This document shows positions 1-11,590 of a stretch of DNA of 64,000 nt, piece after piece. Each line of letters starts with the position of its first letter. The stretch's first letter is position 1. The notes below the pieces were generated by a model. That model was not told the origin of the DNA. It did no database searches and saw nothing but the letters and a program-made list of their open reading frames with translations. The position numbers and the translations under genes were made by a program. Source of the DNA: Stomoxys calcitrans (taxonomy: Eukaryota > Arthropoda > Insecta > Diptera > Muscidae); the NCBI RefSeq assembly GCF_963082655.1, contig NC_081552.1:59872561-59936560 (forward strand). Reading direction: 5' to 3'.

Positions 1-1195
1 GGACCACAATTAAATTATATGTTGGAGACCTGTGTAAAATGTCAGCCAATTCGAATAAGAATTGCGCTCTTTGTGAGCTCAAAAAGTAAAATAGAGAGAT
101 CGATTTATATGGGAGATGCATCGGGCTATGGACCGATTCAGACCATAATAAACACGTATGTTGGTGGTCATGAAAGAATCCGCAGTACAAAATTTCAGGC
201 AAATCGGATAATAATTGCGACCTCTCGAGGCTCAAGAAAGCAAGATCCCAGATCGGTTTATATGGCACCTATATCAGGTTATGAACCGACTTGTACTTTA
301 TTTAACATAGTTGTTGAAAGTAACAATAAAAAACGTCTTGCCAAATTTCAGCCAAATCGGATAGGAACTGCGCCCTCAAGAAGCTCAAGAAGTCAAGTCC
401 CCACATTTGTTTATATGACAGCTATATCAGGTTATGGACCGATTTGAACCATATTTAGCACAGTTGTTGGATATCATAACAAAATACTACGTGCCAAAAT
501 TCATTCAAATCGGATAGGAATTGCGTCCTCCAGAGGCTCAAGAAATCAAGACCCAAGATCGGTTTATATGACACCTATATAAGGTTACGGACCGATTTGA
601 ACCATACTTGGCACAGTTGTTGGATATCATAACAAAACACGTCGTGCGAAATTTCATTCCAATCGGATAAGAATTGCGCCATCTAGAGGCTCAAGAAGTC
701 AAGACCCCAGATCGGTTTATATGGCAGCTATATCAGGTTATAGACCGATTTGAACCATACTTGGCACAGTTGTTGGATATCACAACAAAACACGTCGTAC
801 AAAACGTCATTCCAATCGGATAAACTCTAGAGGCTCAAGAAGTCAAGACCCAAGATCGGTTTATATGGCAGCTATATCAAAACATGGACCGATATGGCCC
901 ATTTACAATACCAACCGACCTACAGTAATAAGAAGTATTTGTGCAAAATTTCAAGAGGCTAGCTTTACTCCTTCGGAAGTTAGCGTGCTTTCGACAGACA
1001 GACGGACGGACGGACGGACAGACGGACGGACGGACCGACGGACGGACAGACGGACGGACATGGCTAGATCGACATAAAATTTCACGACGATCAAGAATAT
1101 ATATACTTTATGGGGTCTCAGACGAATATTTCGAGTAGTTACAATCAGAATGACGAAATTAGTATACCCCCATCTTATGGTGGAGGGTATAAAAA
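1..1195 (-). mobile_element. Family A Helentron-like element, copy A1 (3' end outside window)
   Basis: Sense runs right to left. The head (TATACCCTCCACC type) lies at about 1165-1195, followed leftward by the TA run, core and (GTCY)n, then 153-bp array units down to base 1. By comparison with complete copies, about 170 bp with the 3' hairpin lie beyond the window edge. It belongs to the subfamily whose 3' region reads CTTTGTGAGCTCA rather than CCCATTGGGGCTCA. Open frames such as 19-447 are array periodicity, not genes. Confidence 0.85.
993..1060. repeat. (GTCY)n microsatellite inside A1
   Basis: A 68-bp run of GAC(A/G) tetramers directly beside the conserved core. It is the plus-strand view of (GTCY)n, the tract known from dipteran mini-me/DINE elements. 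Every head-bearing A and B copy here has one, and its length varies from about 15 to 131 bp. Confidence 0.9.
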
Positions 1196-1494
1196 GTTTG
1201 ATTAAAATTATTCTAAACGCAAAATTTTAGTAAAACTTTTTTTAAATAACAAAATTTCATATTTTCATATTTTTTTTAAAGACAAAACTTCATTTCAAGT
1301 CAATATAGCAATTTTTCTAAACACTACATTTTAATAAATTTTTTCAGTGAAAATTTTTCCATAGACTAACTTTTTATAAATCCAAAATTTTAATAAAACA
1401 TTTTACGCCTGCGCAATGCATTTTGCGACTCTACATTTTGCTCACACATTTCAAAAACTTTTCTTATTATGCTTTTCTGTCCCAAATAGAAACA
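1196..1494. repeat. AT-rich degenerate repeat spacer
   Basis: Very AT-rich sequence built of imperfect AAAATTTTAGTAAAA-like words. Part of it (about 1198-1270) resembles 23129-23190, so it is a dispersed AT-rich repeat rather than unique DNA. No gene is visible. Confidence 0.55.
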
Positions 1495-4400
1495 ACAAGT
1501 AAAAGCGTGCTAAGTTCGGCCGGGCCGAATCTTATATACCCTCCACCATGGATCGCATTTGTCGAGTTCTTTTCCCGGCATCTCTTCTTAGGCAAAAAAG
1601 GATATAAGAAAAGAGTTGCTCTGCTATTAAAACGATATCAAGATATGGTCCGGTTCGGATCACAATTATATTATATGTTGGAGACCTGTGTAAAATTTCA
1701 GCCAATTCGTATAAGAATTGCGCCCATTGGGGCTCACGAAGTAAAATAGAGAGAACGATTTATATGGGATCTGTATCGGGCTATAGACCGATTCAGAACA
1801 TAATAAACACGTTTGTTGATGGTCATGAGAGGATCCGTCGTACAAAATTTCAGGCAAATCGGATAATAATTGCGACCTCTACGGGTCAAGAAGTCAAGAT
1901 CCCAGATCGGTTTATATGGCAGCTATATCAGGTTATGAACCGATTTGAACCTTATTTGACATAGTTGTTGAAAGTAAAAACAAGTAAATAGGCGTTAAGT
2001 TCGGCCGGGCCGAACTTTGGATACCCACCACCTCGGGAATATACGTAAACAACCTTTCATCAACATACGGTGAAAATTGTATACCTGAATTTCGGCGACA
2101 TCGGATAATAAATGCACTTTTATGGGCCCAAAACCTTAAAAAGAGAGATCGGTCTATATGACAGCTATATCCAAATCTTAACCGATCTGTGCCATATTGC
2201 AAGATTATGTCGAGGGGCTTAACGTAACTCACTGTTCCAAATTTCGGCGACATCGGACAATAAATGAGCGTTTTATGGGCCCAAAACCTGAAATCGAAAG
2301 ATCGGTCTATATGGCAGCTATATCCAAAATTGGTCCGATCTGCACCAAATTGATGAGGGATATCAAAGGGCCTAACACAATTTACTGTCCCAAATTTCAG
2401 CAAAATCGGATAATAAACGTGGCTTTCATGGGCCTAAGATCCTAAATCTGAGGATCGGTCTATATTGCAGCTGTATCCAAATCTGGACCGATCTGAACCA
2501 AATTGACGAAGGATATTGAGGGGCCTAACACAACTACCTGTCCCAAATTTCAGCAAAATCGGAGAGTAAATGTGGATTTTATGGGCCTAAGACACTAAAT
2601 CGGAGGATCGGTCTATATGGCAGCTATATCCAAATCTGGACCGATCTGAACCAAATTGACGAAGGATGTCGACGGCCGTAACAAAACTCACTGTCCCGAA
2701 ATTCATCAAAATCGGATAATAAATGTGGCTTTTATGGGCCTAAGACCCTAAATCGGAGGATCGGTCTATATGGCAGCTATATCCAAATCTGAACCGATCA
2801 GAGCCAAATTGACGAAGGTTGTCGAAGGGCCTAACACAACTCACTGTCCCAAAATTCAGCAAAATCGGAGAGTAAATGTGGATTTTATGGGCCTAAGACA
2901 CTAAATCGGAGGATCGGTCTATATGGCAGCTATATCCAAATCTGGACCGATCTGAACCAAATTGACGAAGGATATTGAGGGGCCTAACGCAACTTACCAT
3001 CCCAAATTTCATCAAAATCGGATAATAAATGTGGCTTTTATGGGCCTAAGACCCTAAATCGGAGGATCGGTCTATATGGCAGCTATATCCAAATCTGAAC
3101 CGATCTAAACCAAATTGACGAAGGAAGTCGAGGGGCCTATCTCAACTCACTGTCCCAAATTACAGCAAAATCGGATAATAAATGTGGCTTTTATGGGCCT
3201 AAGACCCTAAATCGGCGAATCGGTCTATATGGGGGCTATATGAAGATATAGTCCGATATTGCCCATCTTCGAACTTAACCTGCTTATGAACGAAAAAAGA
3301 ACCTGTGCAAAATTTCAGCTCAATATCTCTATTTTTAAAGACTGTAGCGTGATTTCAACAGACAGACGGACAGACGGACGGACATGTCTAGATTGTCTTA
3401 GATTTTTACGCTGATCAAGAATATATACTTTATAGGGTCGGAAATGGATATTTCGATGTGTTGCAAACGGAATGACAAAATGAATATACCCCCATCCTTC
3501 GGTGGTGGGTATAATAAAATACGTCATGCAAAATTTCAGCCAAATCGGATAGGAATTGCGCCCTCTAGAAGCTCAAGAAGTCAAGTGCCCAGATCTGTTT
3601 ATATGACAGCTATATCAGGTTATGAACCGATTTCAACCATACTTGGCACAGTTGTTGACTATCATAACGAAATACCTCGTGCAAAAATTCATTCAAATCG
3701 GATAAGAATTGTGTCCTCTAGAGGCTCAAGAAGTCAAGACCCAATATCGGTTTATATGGCAGCTATATCAGGTTATGAACCTATTTAAACCATGCTTGGC
3801 ATAGTTGTTGGGTATCATAACAAAACACGTCGTGCGAAATTCCATTCCATTCGGATAAGAATTGCGCCCTCTAGAAGCAAGAAGTCAACACCCAAGATCG
3901 GTTTATATGGCAGCTATATCAGGTTATGAACCGATTTGAACCATACTTGACACAGTTGTTGTATATAATAACAAAACACGTCGTGCAAAATTTCATTTTA
4001 ATCGGATAAGAATTGCGCACTCTAGAGGCTCAAGAAGTCAAGACCCAAGATCGGTTTATATGGCAGCTATATCCGGTTATAGACCGATTTGAACCATACT
4101 TGGCACAGTTGTTGGACATCATAACAAAACACGCCATGCGAAATTCCATTCCATTCGGATAAGAATTGCGCCCTCTAGAGGCTCAAGAAGTCAAGACCCA
4201 AGATCAATTTATATGCAGCTATATCAGGTTATAGACCGATTTGAACCATACATGGCACAGTTGTTGGATATAATAACAAAACACGTCGTGCAAAATTTCA
4301 TTTCAATGGAATAAGAATTGCGCACTCTAGAGGCTCAAGAAGTCAAGACCCAAGATCGGTTTAATGGCAGCTATATCAAAACATGGACCGATATGGCCCA

Positions 4401-4651
4401 TTTACAATACCAATACCAATACCGACCTACACTAATAAGAAGTATTTGTGCAAAATTTCAAGCGGCTAGCTTTAGTCGCTCGGAAGTAAGCGTGCTTTCG
4501 ACAGACAGACGGACGGACATGGCTAGATCGACATAAAATTTCACGACGATCAAGAATATATATACTTTATGGGGTCTCAGACGAATATTTCAAGTAGTTA
4601 CAAACAGAATGACGAAATTAGTATACCCCCCATCTTATGGTGGAGGGTATA
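1495..4651 (-). mobile_element. Family A element, copy A2, split by nested B1
   Basis: Starts (plus view) with ACAAGTAAAAGCGTGC and the GGCCGGGCC hairpin, ends with GGTGGAGGGTATA at 4651, so both termini are present. The body is interrupted by a complete family B element at 1980-3513; A2 resumes at 3514. Array units of 153 bp fill 3514-4370. The stretch before the core carries a triplicated TACCAA hexamer at about 4406-4424, a marker shared with A5 and A8. Confidence 0.9.
1980..3513 (-). mobile_element. Family B Helentron-like element B1, nested in A2
   Basis: Plus view: ACAAGTAAATAGGCG, near-perfect palindrome AGTTCGGCCGGGCCGAACT, GGATACCCACCACCTCGGG, about eight diverged 153-bp units, (GTCY)n, core, TA run and head ending GGTGGTGGGTATA. 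Both junctions with A2 are readable, and removing it restores the usual A sequence without duplication, consistent with insertion between two Ts of the sense strand. Confidence 0.9.
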
Positions 4652-5257
4652 AAAATAAAATGGAAATCACAACATAAAATACAAAATGAAATTTTTTCTA
4701 TTTAAAGATAAAATTTGAAAGATATTTTTCTATAGGCAAATTTTCAATGATAAATTGTCTAAAGGCAAAATGTTGCTCAAGCACGGGCATCCTCGAAATT
4801 ATTTATTCTAAAAGAAAAATTTCGGCAAAATTCAATTACATCTTTTCAAACGAAAACATTTTCCTAAATATTTTTCTATAGACAATTTTCAATAAATATT
4901 TTTAAGAATCAATTTTAACCTATTACGCTTGACATTCGATTCCCTTGTTCAATTTGGATGAAATTTCATGTATTCATAATTAAGAGCTTTTATATTGAGC
5001 TTTTATTTAAAAATTTCTTTAAAGGCAATTTAAAAAAAAAATTGTAAACATTCTTGAAAGAATAAAAAAAATCTATTTTTATTTTCTAAGCCACAATGTA
5101 TTTACAACAAACAAAAAAAAAAAAACATGTTTTCAATATTTAAGGCAAGGAAAGTGGATTTAATTATATTAAAATTCTAGATTTTCTTTAGAATTCGAAT
5201 CACCAAGATTAATTTACATATTAAAATAAATATTTCAAACGGAACCATTTCGTTATT
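4652..5257. other. AT-rich region without genes
   Basis: About 600 bp of AT-rich DNA with A-runs (for example 5109-5126) and scattered TTTCTATAG / AAAATTT words like those at 1196-1494. No coding frame, RNA gene or element terminus is visible. Confidence 0.5.
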
Positions 5258-5465
5258 TCCTTGGAATTTCATAATTCATATACAGTATTTAAGACCATTG
5301 AAACGGTGCTCCTAGTGAGTTAGGATCCAATTCTATCAGTCAATATCAATTACCATTGATTCTAGTAGAAATTTATTAGTTCTGCAGGCTTTGACCGTAC
5401 TATTCGATACAGTGAAATATTTTTTAACAAATTTTAAAATTTACTATTTGAAGTTTTGATTTTCT
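5258..5465. repeat. Dispersed repeat F, copy 1
   Basis: Contains GGAATTTCATAATTCATA, ACAGTATTTAAG and TCTATCAGTCAATA. The first words recur at 12887-12985 and all of them at 40544-40660, in the same order. The function is unknown. The block sits just upstream of an A insertion (A3), and at 12887 it also abuts an A copy. Confidence 0.55.
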
Positions 5466-5477
5466 TCCAAACATGTT

Positions 5478-6284
5478 TATACCCTCCACCTTAGGATGGG
5501 GGTGTACTAATTTCGTCATTCTGTTCGTAACTCCTCAAAATATGCGTCTAAGACTCTATAAAGTATATATATTCTTGATCGTCTTGTTATCTTAAGTCGA
5601 TATAGCCATATCCGTCCGTCTGTCTGTCGAAAGCACGCTAACATTCGAAGGAGTAAAGCTATCTGCTTGAAATCGTGCACAAATACTTCTTATTAGTGTA
5701 GGTCAGTTTGGTTGTAAATGGGCCATATCGGTCCATGTTTGGATATAGCTGCCATATAAACCGATCTGGGATCTTGACTTCTTAAGCCACTAGAGGACAC
5801 ATTTCTTATCCGATTTGACTGAAATTTTGCATGCAGTGTTTTGTTATGACTTCCAAACTCCGCGACGAATATCGGTCAAATCGGTCTATACCCTGATATA
5901 GCTGCCATATAAACCGATCTGGTATCTTGACTTCTTGAGCCTCAAGAGGGCCTAATTATTATCCGATGTGGCTAAAATTTTGAACAACGACTTCCTCCAA
6001 GACCTTCAATATACGTATCAAATATGGTCTGAATCGGTCTTTAGCCTGATACAGTTCCCTTATAAACCGATCTCCCTTTTTTACTTCTTGAGCCCCTAAA
6101 AGGACCAATTCTTATTCGCTTTGGCTGAAATTTTACACATATAATTCGACAATACGTTGGTCTCCAAAATTCAATTAGCAAAGCAATTCTTTTCTTTAAT
6201 CCTTTATTTATCTAAAAAGTGATACCGGGAAAGAACTCGACATATGTGATTCGGCCAGGCCGAACTTAGCACGCTTTCACTTGT
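5478..6284 (+). mobile_element. Short complete family A element A3
   Basis: Both termini are present in 807 bp: head TATACCCTCCACCTTAGG and 3' end TTCGGCCAGGCCGAA then ACTTGT. The hairpin loop base is A instead of G, with the stem intact. It has only about two array units, so array number varies freely between copies. It is an older, diverged copy (core GTCTTGTTATCTTAAG). Flanks are T on both sides. Confidence 0.85.
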
Positions 6285-6315
6285 TTTGCATGTTCTCTTT
6301 GTGAGTTTCTCTTTT

Positions 6316-6886
6316 TATACCCTCCACCATAAGATGGGGGGTATACTAATTCCGTCATTCTGATTGTAACTACTCGAAATATTCGTCTGAGACCCCATAA
6401 AGTATATATATTCTTGATCGTCGTGAAATTTTATGTCGATCTAGCCATGTCCGTCCGTCCGTCCGTCTCTCTGTCGAAAGCACGCTAACTTCCGAAGGAG
6501 TAAAGCTAGCCGCTTGAATAGCTGCCATATAAACCGATCTGGGGTCTTGACTTCTTGAGCCTCTAGAGTGCGCATTTCTTATCCGATTGGGATGAAATTT
6601 TGCACGACGTGTTTTGTTATGATACCCAACAACTGTGCCAAGTATGGTTTAAATCGGTCGATAACCTTATATAGCTGTCATATAAACCGATCTTGGGTCT
6701 TGACTTCTTGAGCCTCTAGAGGGCGCAATTCCAATCCGATTTGAATGAATTTTGGCACGTAGTATTTTGTTATGATATCCAACAACTGTGCCAAATATGG
6801 TTCAAATCGGTTCATAACCTGATATAGCTGTCATATAAACAGATGTGGGGACTTGACTTCTTGAGCTTCTAGAGGGCGCAGTTCAA
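6316..6886 (+). mobile_element. Family A element A4, 3' truncated
   Basis: Young-type head (CCATAAGATGGGGGG) at 6316, core, (GTCY)n and parts of three array units, then an abrupt stop within a unit near 6886. A deletion joins the GCTTGAA after the microsatellite directly to ATAGCTGCCATATA of a unit at about 6515. Confidence 0.8.
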
Positions 6887-7310
6887 TTTGTTTGCATAAA
6901 ATTTTATGGGCATTGAAAACCAATTGATCGACTCAAACAAAAAAATTTATGAAATCATAAAACTATCTGGAGAGCAAATTTATATGAGCGCAAAAAAAAA
7001 TCATCAATGTACTGAAGCTGATTCGCCAAAACTATCAGTATAAAACTAAAACAAGCAGATTTTGAGGACTTTGAGAGATTAGGATCGGCCTATAAATAGT
7101 GTGTTGGGAAACAGTACAAAATTCAGCTCTGAATTTAGTCAAATGTCACCGCTAATGGGCCAGTTCGTGCACCCAGTAGAGACCATAATTTCAAAAAAAA
7201 AAAAAATGAGTTATCTTTACCAATTTCACAGTAACAAGAAGATTTTGAAAATTTTTGATTTAACAAATATGTGGGGTGGGTCCCTCCCCAAAATAAAATC
7301 GTGGCTTCGT
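6887..7310 (+). repeat. Dispersed repeat HKC, copy 1 (K and C parts)
   Basis: K part (about 6895-7022: AATTTTATGGGCATTGAAAA, AACCATAAAACT-like) recurs at 17040-17165. C part (7031-7310: GGATCGGCCTATAAATAGTG, TTCAGCTCTGA, CACCCAGTAG) recurs at 41640-41860 and in part at 21690-21785. No protein signature. The frame at 7101-7442 crosses the border into A5 and is not a gene. Confidence 0.6.
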
Positions 7311-7583
7311 CTCTGCTGGCAGCTAAATCAAAACATGGACCGATTTGGCCCATTTACAATACCAATACCAATACCGACCTACACTAATAAGAAGTATTTG
7401 TTGCAAAATTTCAAGCGCATAGCCTTAGTCCTTCGAAGTTAGCGTGCTTTCGACAGACAGACGGACGGGCTTAAGATGTCGTAACGATCAAGAATATATA
7501 TACTTTATGGGGCATTGAACGCATATTTCGAGGTGTTCAAACAGGATGACGAAATAAGTAGTATCCTATGGTAGAGGGTATAA
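7311..7583 (-). mobile_element. Family A head fragment A5
   Basis: Only head, core, a very short (GTCY)n and the first part of the array remain. Triplicated TACCAA at about 7359-7376, as in A2 and A8. The 3' side is cut at the border with the HKC repeat. Confidence 0.75.
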
Positions 7584-7713
7584 AAATCAAATATAGAAAT
7601 TTCGTTGTGGTTGTTTGCGGTATTATTTTTAACTTTCCCACCCAAGACGGTGTTTAAAGTATTTTAAGTGCCACAGAAAAAGATAGATATAAATACAAAA
7701 AACTTCTATAGAA

Positions 7714-8719
7714 ACAAGTAAAAGCGTGCTAAGTTCGGCCGGGCCGAATTTTATATACCCTCCACCATGGATCGCATTTGTCGAGTTCTTTTCCCGGCAT
7801 CTCTTCTAAGGCAAAAAAGGATATAAGAAAAGATTTGCTCTGCTATTAGAGCGATATTAAGATATGGTCCGGTTTGGACCACAGTTAAATTATATTTATG
7901 TTGGAGACCTGTGTAAAATGTCAGCCAATTCGAATAAGAATTGCGCTCTTTGTGGGCTCAAGAAGTAAAATAGAGAGATCGATTTATATGGGAGCTGTAT
8001 CGGGCTATAGACCGATTCTGACCATAATAAACACGTATAGAGAGAATCCCTCGTGCAAAATTTCAGGCAAATCGGATAATAATTGCGACCTCTAGAGGCT
8101 CAAGAAGTCAAGTCCCCAGATCTGTTTATATGACAGCTATAACAGGTAATGAACCGATTTGAACCATATTAGGCACAGTTGTTGGATATCATAACAAAAT
8201 ACTACGTGCCAAAATTCATTCAAATTGGATAAGAATTGCGCCCTCTAGAAGCTCAAGAAGTCAAGACCCAAGATCGGTTTATATGACAGCTATATAAGGT
8301 TATATACCGATTTGAACCATACTTGGCACAGTTGTTGGATATAATAGCAAAACACGTCGTGCAAAATTTCATTCCAATCGGATTAGAATTGCGCCTTCTA
8401 GAGGTTCAAGAAGTCAAGACCCAAGATCGGTTTATATGGGAGCTATATCAAAACATGGACCGATATGGCCCATTTACAATACCAACCGACCTACACTAAC
8501 AAGAAGTATTTGTGCAAAATTTCAAGCGGCTAGCTTTACTCCTTCGGAAGTTAGCGTGCTTTCGACAGACAGACGGACGGACGGACATGGCTTGATCGAC
8601 ATAAAATTTCACGACGATCAAGAATATATATACTTTATGGGGTCTCAGACGAATATTTCGAGTAGTTACAATCAGAATGACGAAATTAGTATACCCCCCA
8701 TCATATGGTGGAGGGTATA
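7714..8719 (-). mobile_element. Complete family A element A6
   Basis: Both termini are present (ACAAGTAAAAGCG at 7714, GGAGGGTATA ending 8719), 1,006 bp. Same subfamily as A1 and A16. A deletion within the 3' region removes the usual GTTGATGGTCATGAG stretch (near 8036). It has a short (GTCY)n and about three array units. Confidence 0.9.
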
Positions 8720-8834
8720 AAAATAATTTTAGAGAAAAAATGTTGTAAAAAATTTAGAGTAAGAATAAGAAATATATGTTTCACTCAGCTATTTATGTAT
8801 ATAAAAATTAATTTTTGTTTGTTTGTTGGATAAG

Positions 8835-9150
8835 TTTAAGTCCTGTTTAAGGGTGTGGAGACTTGGTCTCAATTGTGAAAGTCAATTTCGTGCTCTACTC
8901 CAAAAAACCTTTTATTTAATGTCCATACTGCCATGATCGGTAAAGATGTCCGATTTTATGGGTTTTTTGGGGTGGGGTGACCCACGAAACTCTAAGTGTC
9001 ACAATACCTTTAAATTGAAACCCATACCTCAGATTATGATACCAAATTTTTGATTTTAGGGTAATTTAAGTGTGCCAACAAAATTTCGCTTAAATTGCCC
9101 TACCCATCACCGAGATCTGGTGTTTTTGAAAATTTTTGCTAAGGCCCGTC
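8835..9150 (-). mobile_element. Family D Helitron remnant
   Basis: Contains GTGCTCTACTCC, CTTTTATTTAATG, CCATACTGCCATGATCGGTA and TGTCCGATTTTATGGG, the reverse orientation of the D unit seen at 30.4-32.2 kb, plus the CGAGATCTGGTGTTTTTGAAAA region found at 43.1 kb. Both termini are missing. Confidence 0.6.
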
Positions 9151-9189
9151 TTATAGTGGAAAAGTTAGAAAATAAACCGCAAATAACCG

Positions 9190-9462
9190 GAACGAAGTCA
9201 TAACGAAGATAAATGCTGAACGATTAATTTTGACCACTCTGCACTCTTTCTGTTCATTTTGGCTTCTCCAAATTAGCGCCATTTATTTTCCGTTTTCAAT
9301 TGGATTAACTAAATCCAATTTAAAACAGCCAGTAGATGGCTCTAACTAAAATGTTAGTGCTACTACTCGCTTGGCTTAACGGCTATAATATTCATCATCA
9401 TGTGGTAGTTGTCTATAAATGACTATTTGACTTTCTATTAAGTAGTCATTATTTAGCCTTTT
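9190..9462 (+). repeat. Duplicated segment G, copy 1
   Basis: About 270 bp matching 53447-53706, including GGCTTCTCCAAATTAGCGCC, ATGTTAGTGCTACT and GGTTGTCTAT. Both copies are directly followed by a family A head at the equivalent position, so the flank and insertion were probably duplicated together. No coding frame is visible. Confidence 0.6.
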
Positions 9463-9784
9463 TATACCCTCCACCATAGGATGGGGGTATACTTATTTCG
9501 TCATTCTGTTTGTAGCACCTCGAAATATGCGTCTGAGACCCCATAAAGCATATATATTCTTGATCGTCATGTAATTTTAAGTCGATCTAGCCATGTCCGT
9601 CCTACTGACTGTCGAAAGCACGCTAACTTTCAAAGGAGTAAAGCTAGCCGCTTGATTGTAAATGGGCCAAATCGGTACATGTTTTCATATTGCTGCGATA
9701 TAAACCGATCTTGGGTCTTGACTTCTTGACCCTCTAGAGGGCACAGTTCTCATCCGATTTGACTGCAATTTTGAACTTTCATCC
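9463..9784 (+). mobile_element. Family A element A7, old, truncated
   Basis: Head TATACCCTCCACCATAGG, core, a short (GTCY)n (interrupted CCTACTGACTGTC) and one array unit. It uses the older CTCGAAATATGCGTC variant, as A28 does. It breaks near 9784 where orientation flips. Confidence 0.8.
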
Positions 9785-10237
9785 AAGTTGAGGCCTCTAG
9801 AGGCTCAACAAGTCAAATCAGAATGCCGTGCTTATGAGTGCTATATCAGTTTCTAGACCGATCTAAGTCATACTTGGGATAGATATTGCAAATCAGCGCA
9901 AAAGTCCTTGGGTAAAATTTCGGCCAAATCGGATGAAAATTGAGCTTACTAGGGGCTCAAGAAGTCATATACGGGGATCGGTTTATACAGGGGCTATATG
10001 AGTTTAAATACATATTCAGATCATACTCGGCACGGATATTGGAAGTCATAACAGAAGTTTTTGAGCCAACTTTTAGGAAATCAAAACCGGGGGAATAGAG
10101 GCTTCTTGTGGCTCAAGAACACGAAACTGGGACCGATTTATACAATGTTTATATCCAAATCTGAACTGAAATGACCAATTTGCAATCTCTAGAATTTTTT
10201 GTGCAAAGTTTCTAGCGGATATCTTTATTATTTCGAC
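9785..10237 (-). mobile_element. Diverged, inverted A-type array fragment
   Basis: Units read in the opposite direction to both neighbours (GGCTCAAGAAGTCATATACG.. in the plus view) and are strongly diverged, with AATTTCGGCCAAATCGGATG and GGGGCTCAAGAAG. No head or 3' terminus. It sits as an inverted block between A7 and A8. Confidence 0.65.
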
Positions 10238-11487
10238 CGTCTGAGACCCCATAAAGTCGTCTGAGACCCCATAAAGTATATATATTCTTGATCGTCGCGA
10301 CATTTTATGTCGATCTAGCCATGTCCGTCCGTCTGTCCGTCCGTCCGTCCGTCCGTCTCTCTGTCGAAAGCACGCTAACTTCCGAAGGAGTAAAGCTAGC
10401 CGCTTGAAATTTTGCACAAATACTTCTTATTAGTGTAGGTCGGTATTGGTATTGGTATTGTAAATGGGCCATATCGGTCCATGTTTTGATATAGCTGCCA
10501 TTAAAACCGATCTTGGGTCTTGACTTCTTGAGCCTCTAGAGTGCGCAATTCTTATCCGATTGAAATGAAATTTTGCACGACGTGTTTTATTATGATACCC
10601 AACAACTCTGCCGAGCATGGTTCAAATCGGTTCATAACCTGATATAGCTGCCATTTAAACCGATCTTGGGTCTTGATTTCTTGAGCCTCTAGAGAGCGCA
10701 ATTCTTATCCGATTGGAATGGATTTTTTCACGACGTGTTTTATTATGATACCCAACAACTCTGCTGAGCATGGTCCAAATCGGTCTATAACCTGATATAG
10801 CTGCCATATAAACCTAACATGGGTCTTGACTTCTTGAGCCTCTAGAGGGCACAATTCTTATCCGATTTGAATGAATTTTTGCAAAAAGTATTTCGTTATG
10901 ACATCCAACAACTGTGCCAAGTATGGTTCAAATTGGTCCCTAACCTGATATAGCTGTCATATAAACAGATCTGGGGATTTGATTTCTTGAGCTTCTAGAG
11001 GGCCCAATTCCTATCCGATTTGGCTGAAATTTAGCATGATGTTTTTTATTCTTACTTTCAACAACTGTGTCAAATAACGTTCAAATCGGTCCATAACCTG
11101 ATATAGCTTCCATATAAACCGATCTGGGATCTTGACTTCTTGATCCCTAGAGGTCGCAATTATTATCCGATATGAATGAAATTTTGTACGACGGATATTG
11201 CCCGATACAGTTCCCATATAAATCGATCTCTCTATTTTACTTCTTGAGCCCCCAATGGGCGCAATTCTTATTCGAACTGGCTGAAATTTTACACAGGTCT
11301 CCAACATATAATTTAATTGTGGTCCGAACCGGACCATATCTTTATATCGCTCTAATTGCAGAGCAAATCTTTTCTTATATCCTTTTTTGCCTAAGAAGAG
11401 ATGTCGGGAAAAGAACTCAACAAATGCGATCCATGGTGGAGGGTATATAAGAATCGGCCCGGCCGAACTTAGCACGCTTTTACTTGT
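10238..11487 (+). mobile_element. Family A element A8, head missing
   Basis: Begins inside the head with a perfect 20-bp tandem duplication (10238-10257 and 10258-10277), then core, (GTCY)n, four to five array units, the 3' region, ATGGTGGAGGGTATA and the hairpin GGCCCGGCC ending ACTTGT at 11487. Triplicated TACCAA near 10440. Confidence 0.85.
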
Positions 11488-11590
11488 TTATTATAGAAAC
11501 AATTATATGCAACAATACACTAAAATGGACTCCTGAAATCTCACTCCTAATAATTTTGAAAACAATTTTTGTTCAATATTTTTAATGTAA

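Noticed and set aside
19..447. 142-codon open frame at the window start and its many look-alikes (26799-27227, 39559-40029, 20758-20943)
   Set aside because: They are the 153-bp A units and A 3' region read in one frame; the same DNA is open on the other strand too, and frames start and stop with array borders. No domain, no codon signature.
1980..3513. CRISPR-like array (regularly spaced short conserved box)
   Set aside because: Units diverge along their full length, there are no unique spacers, and the sequence is clearly a fly repeat.
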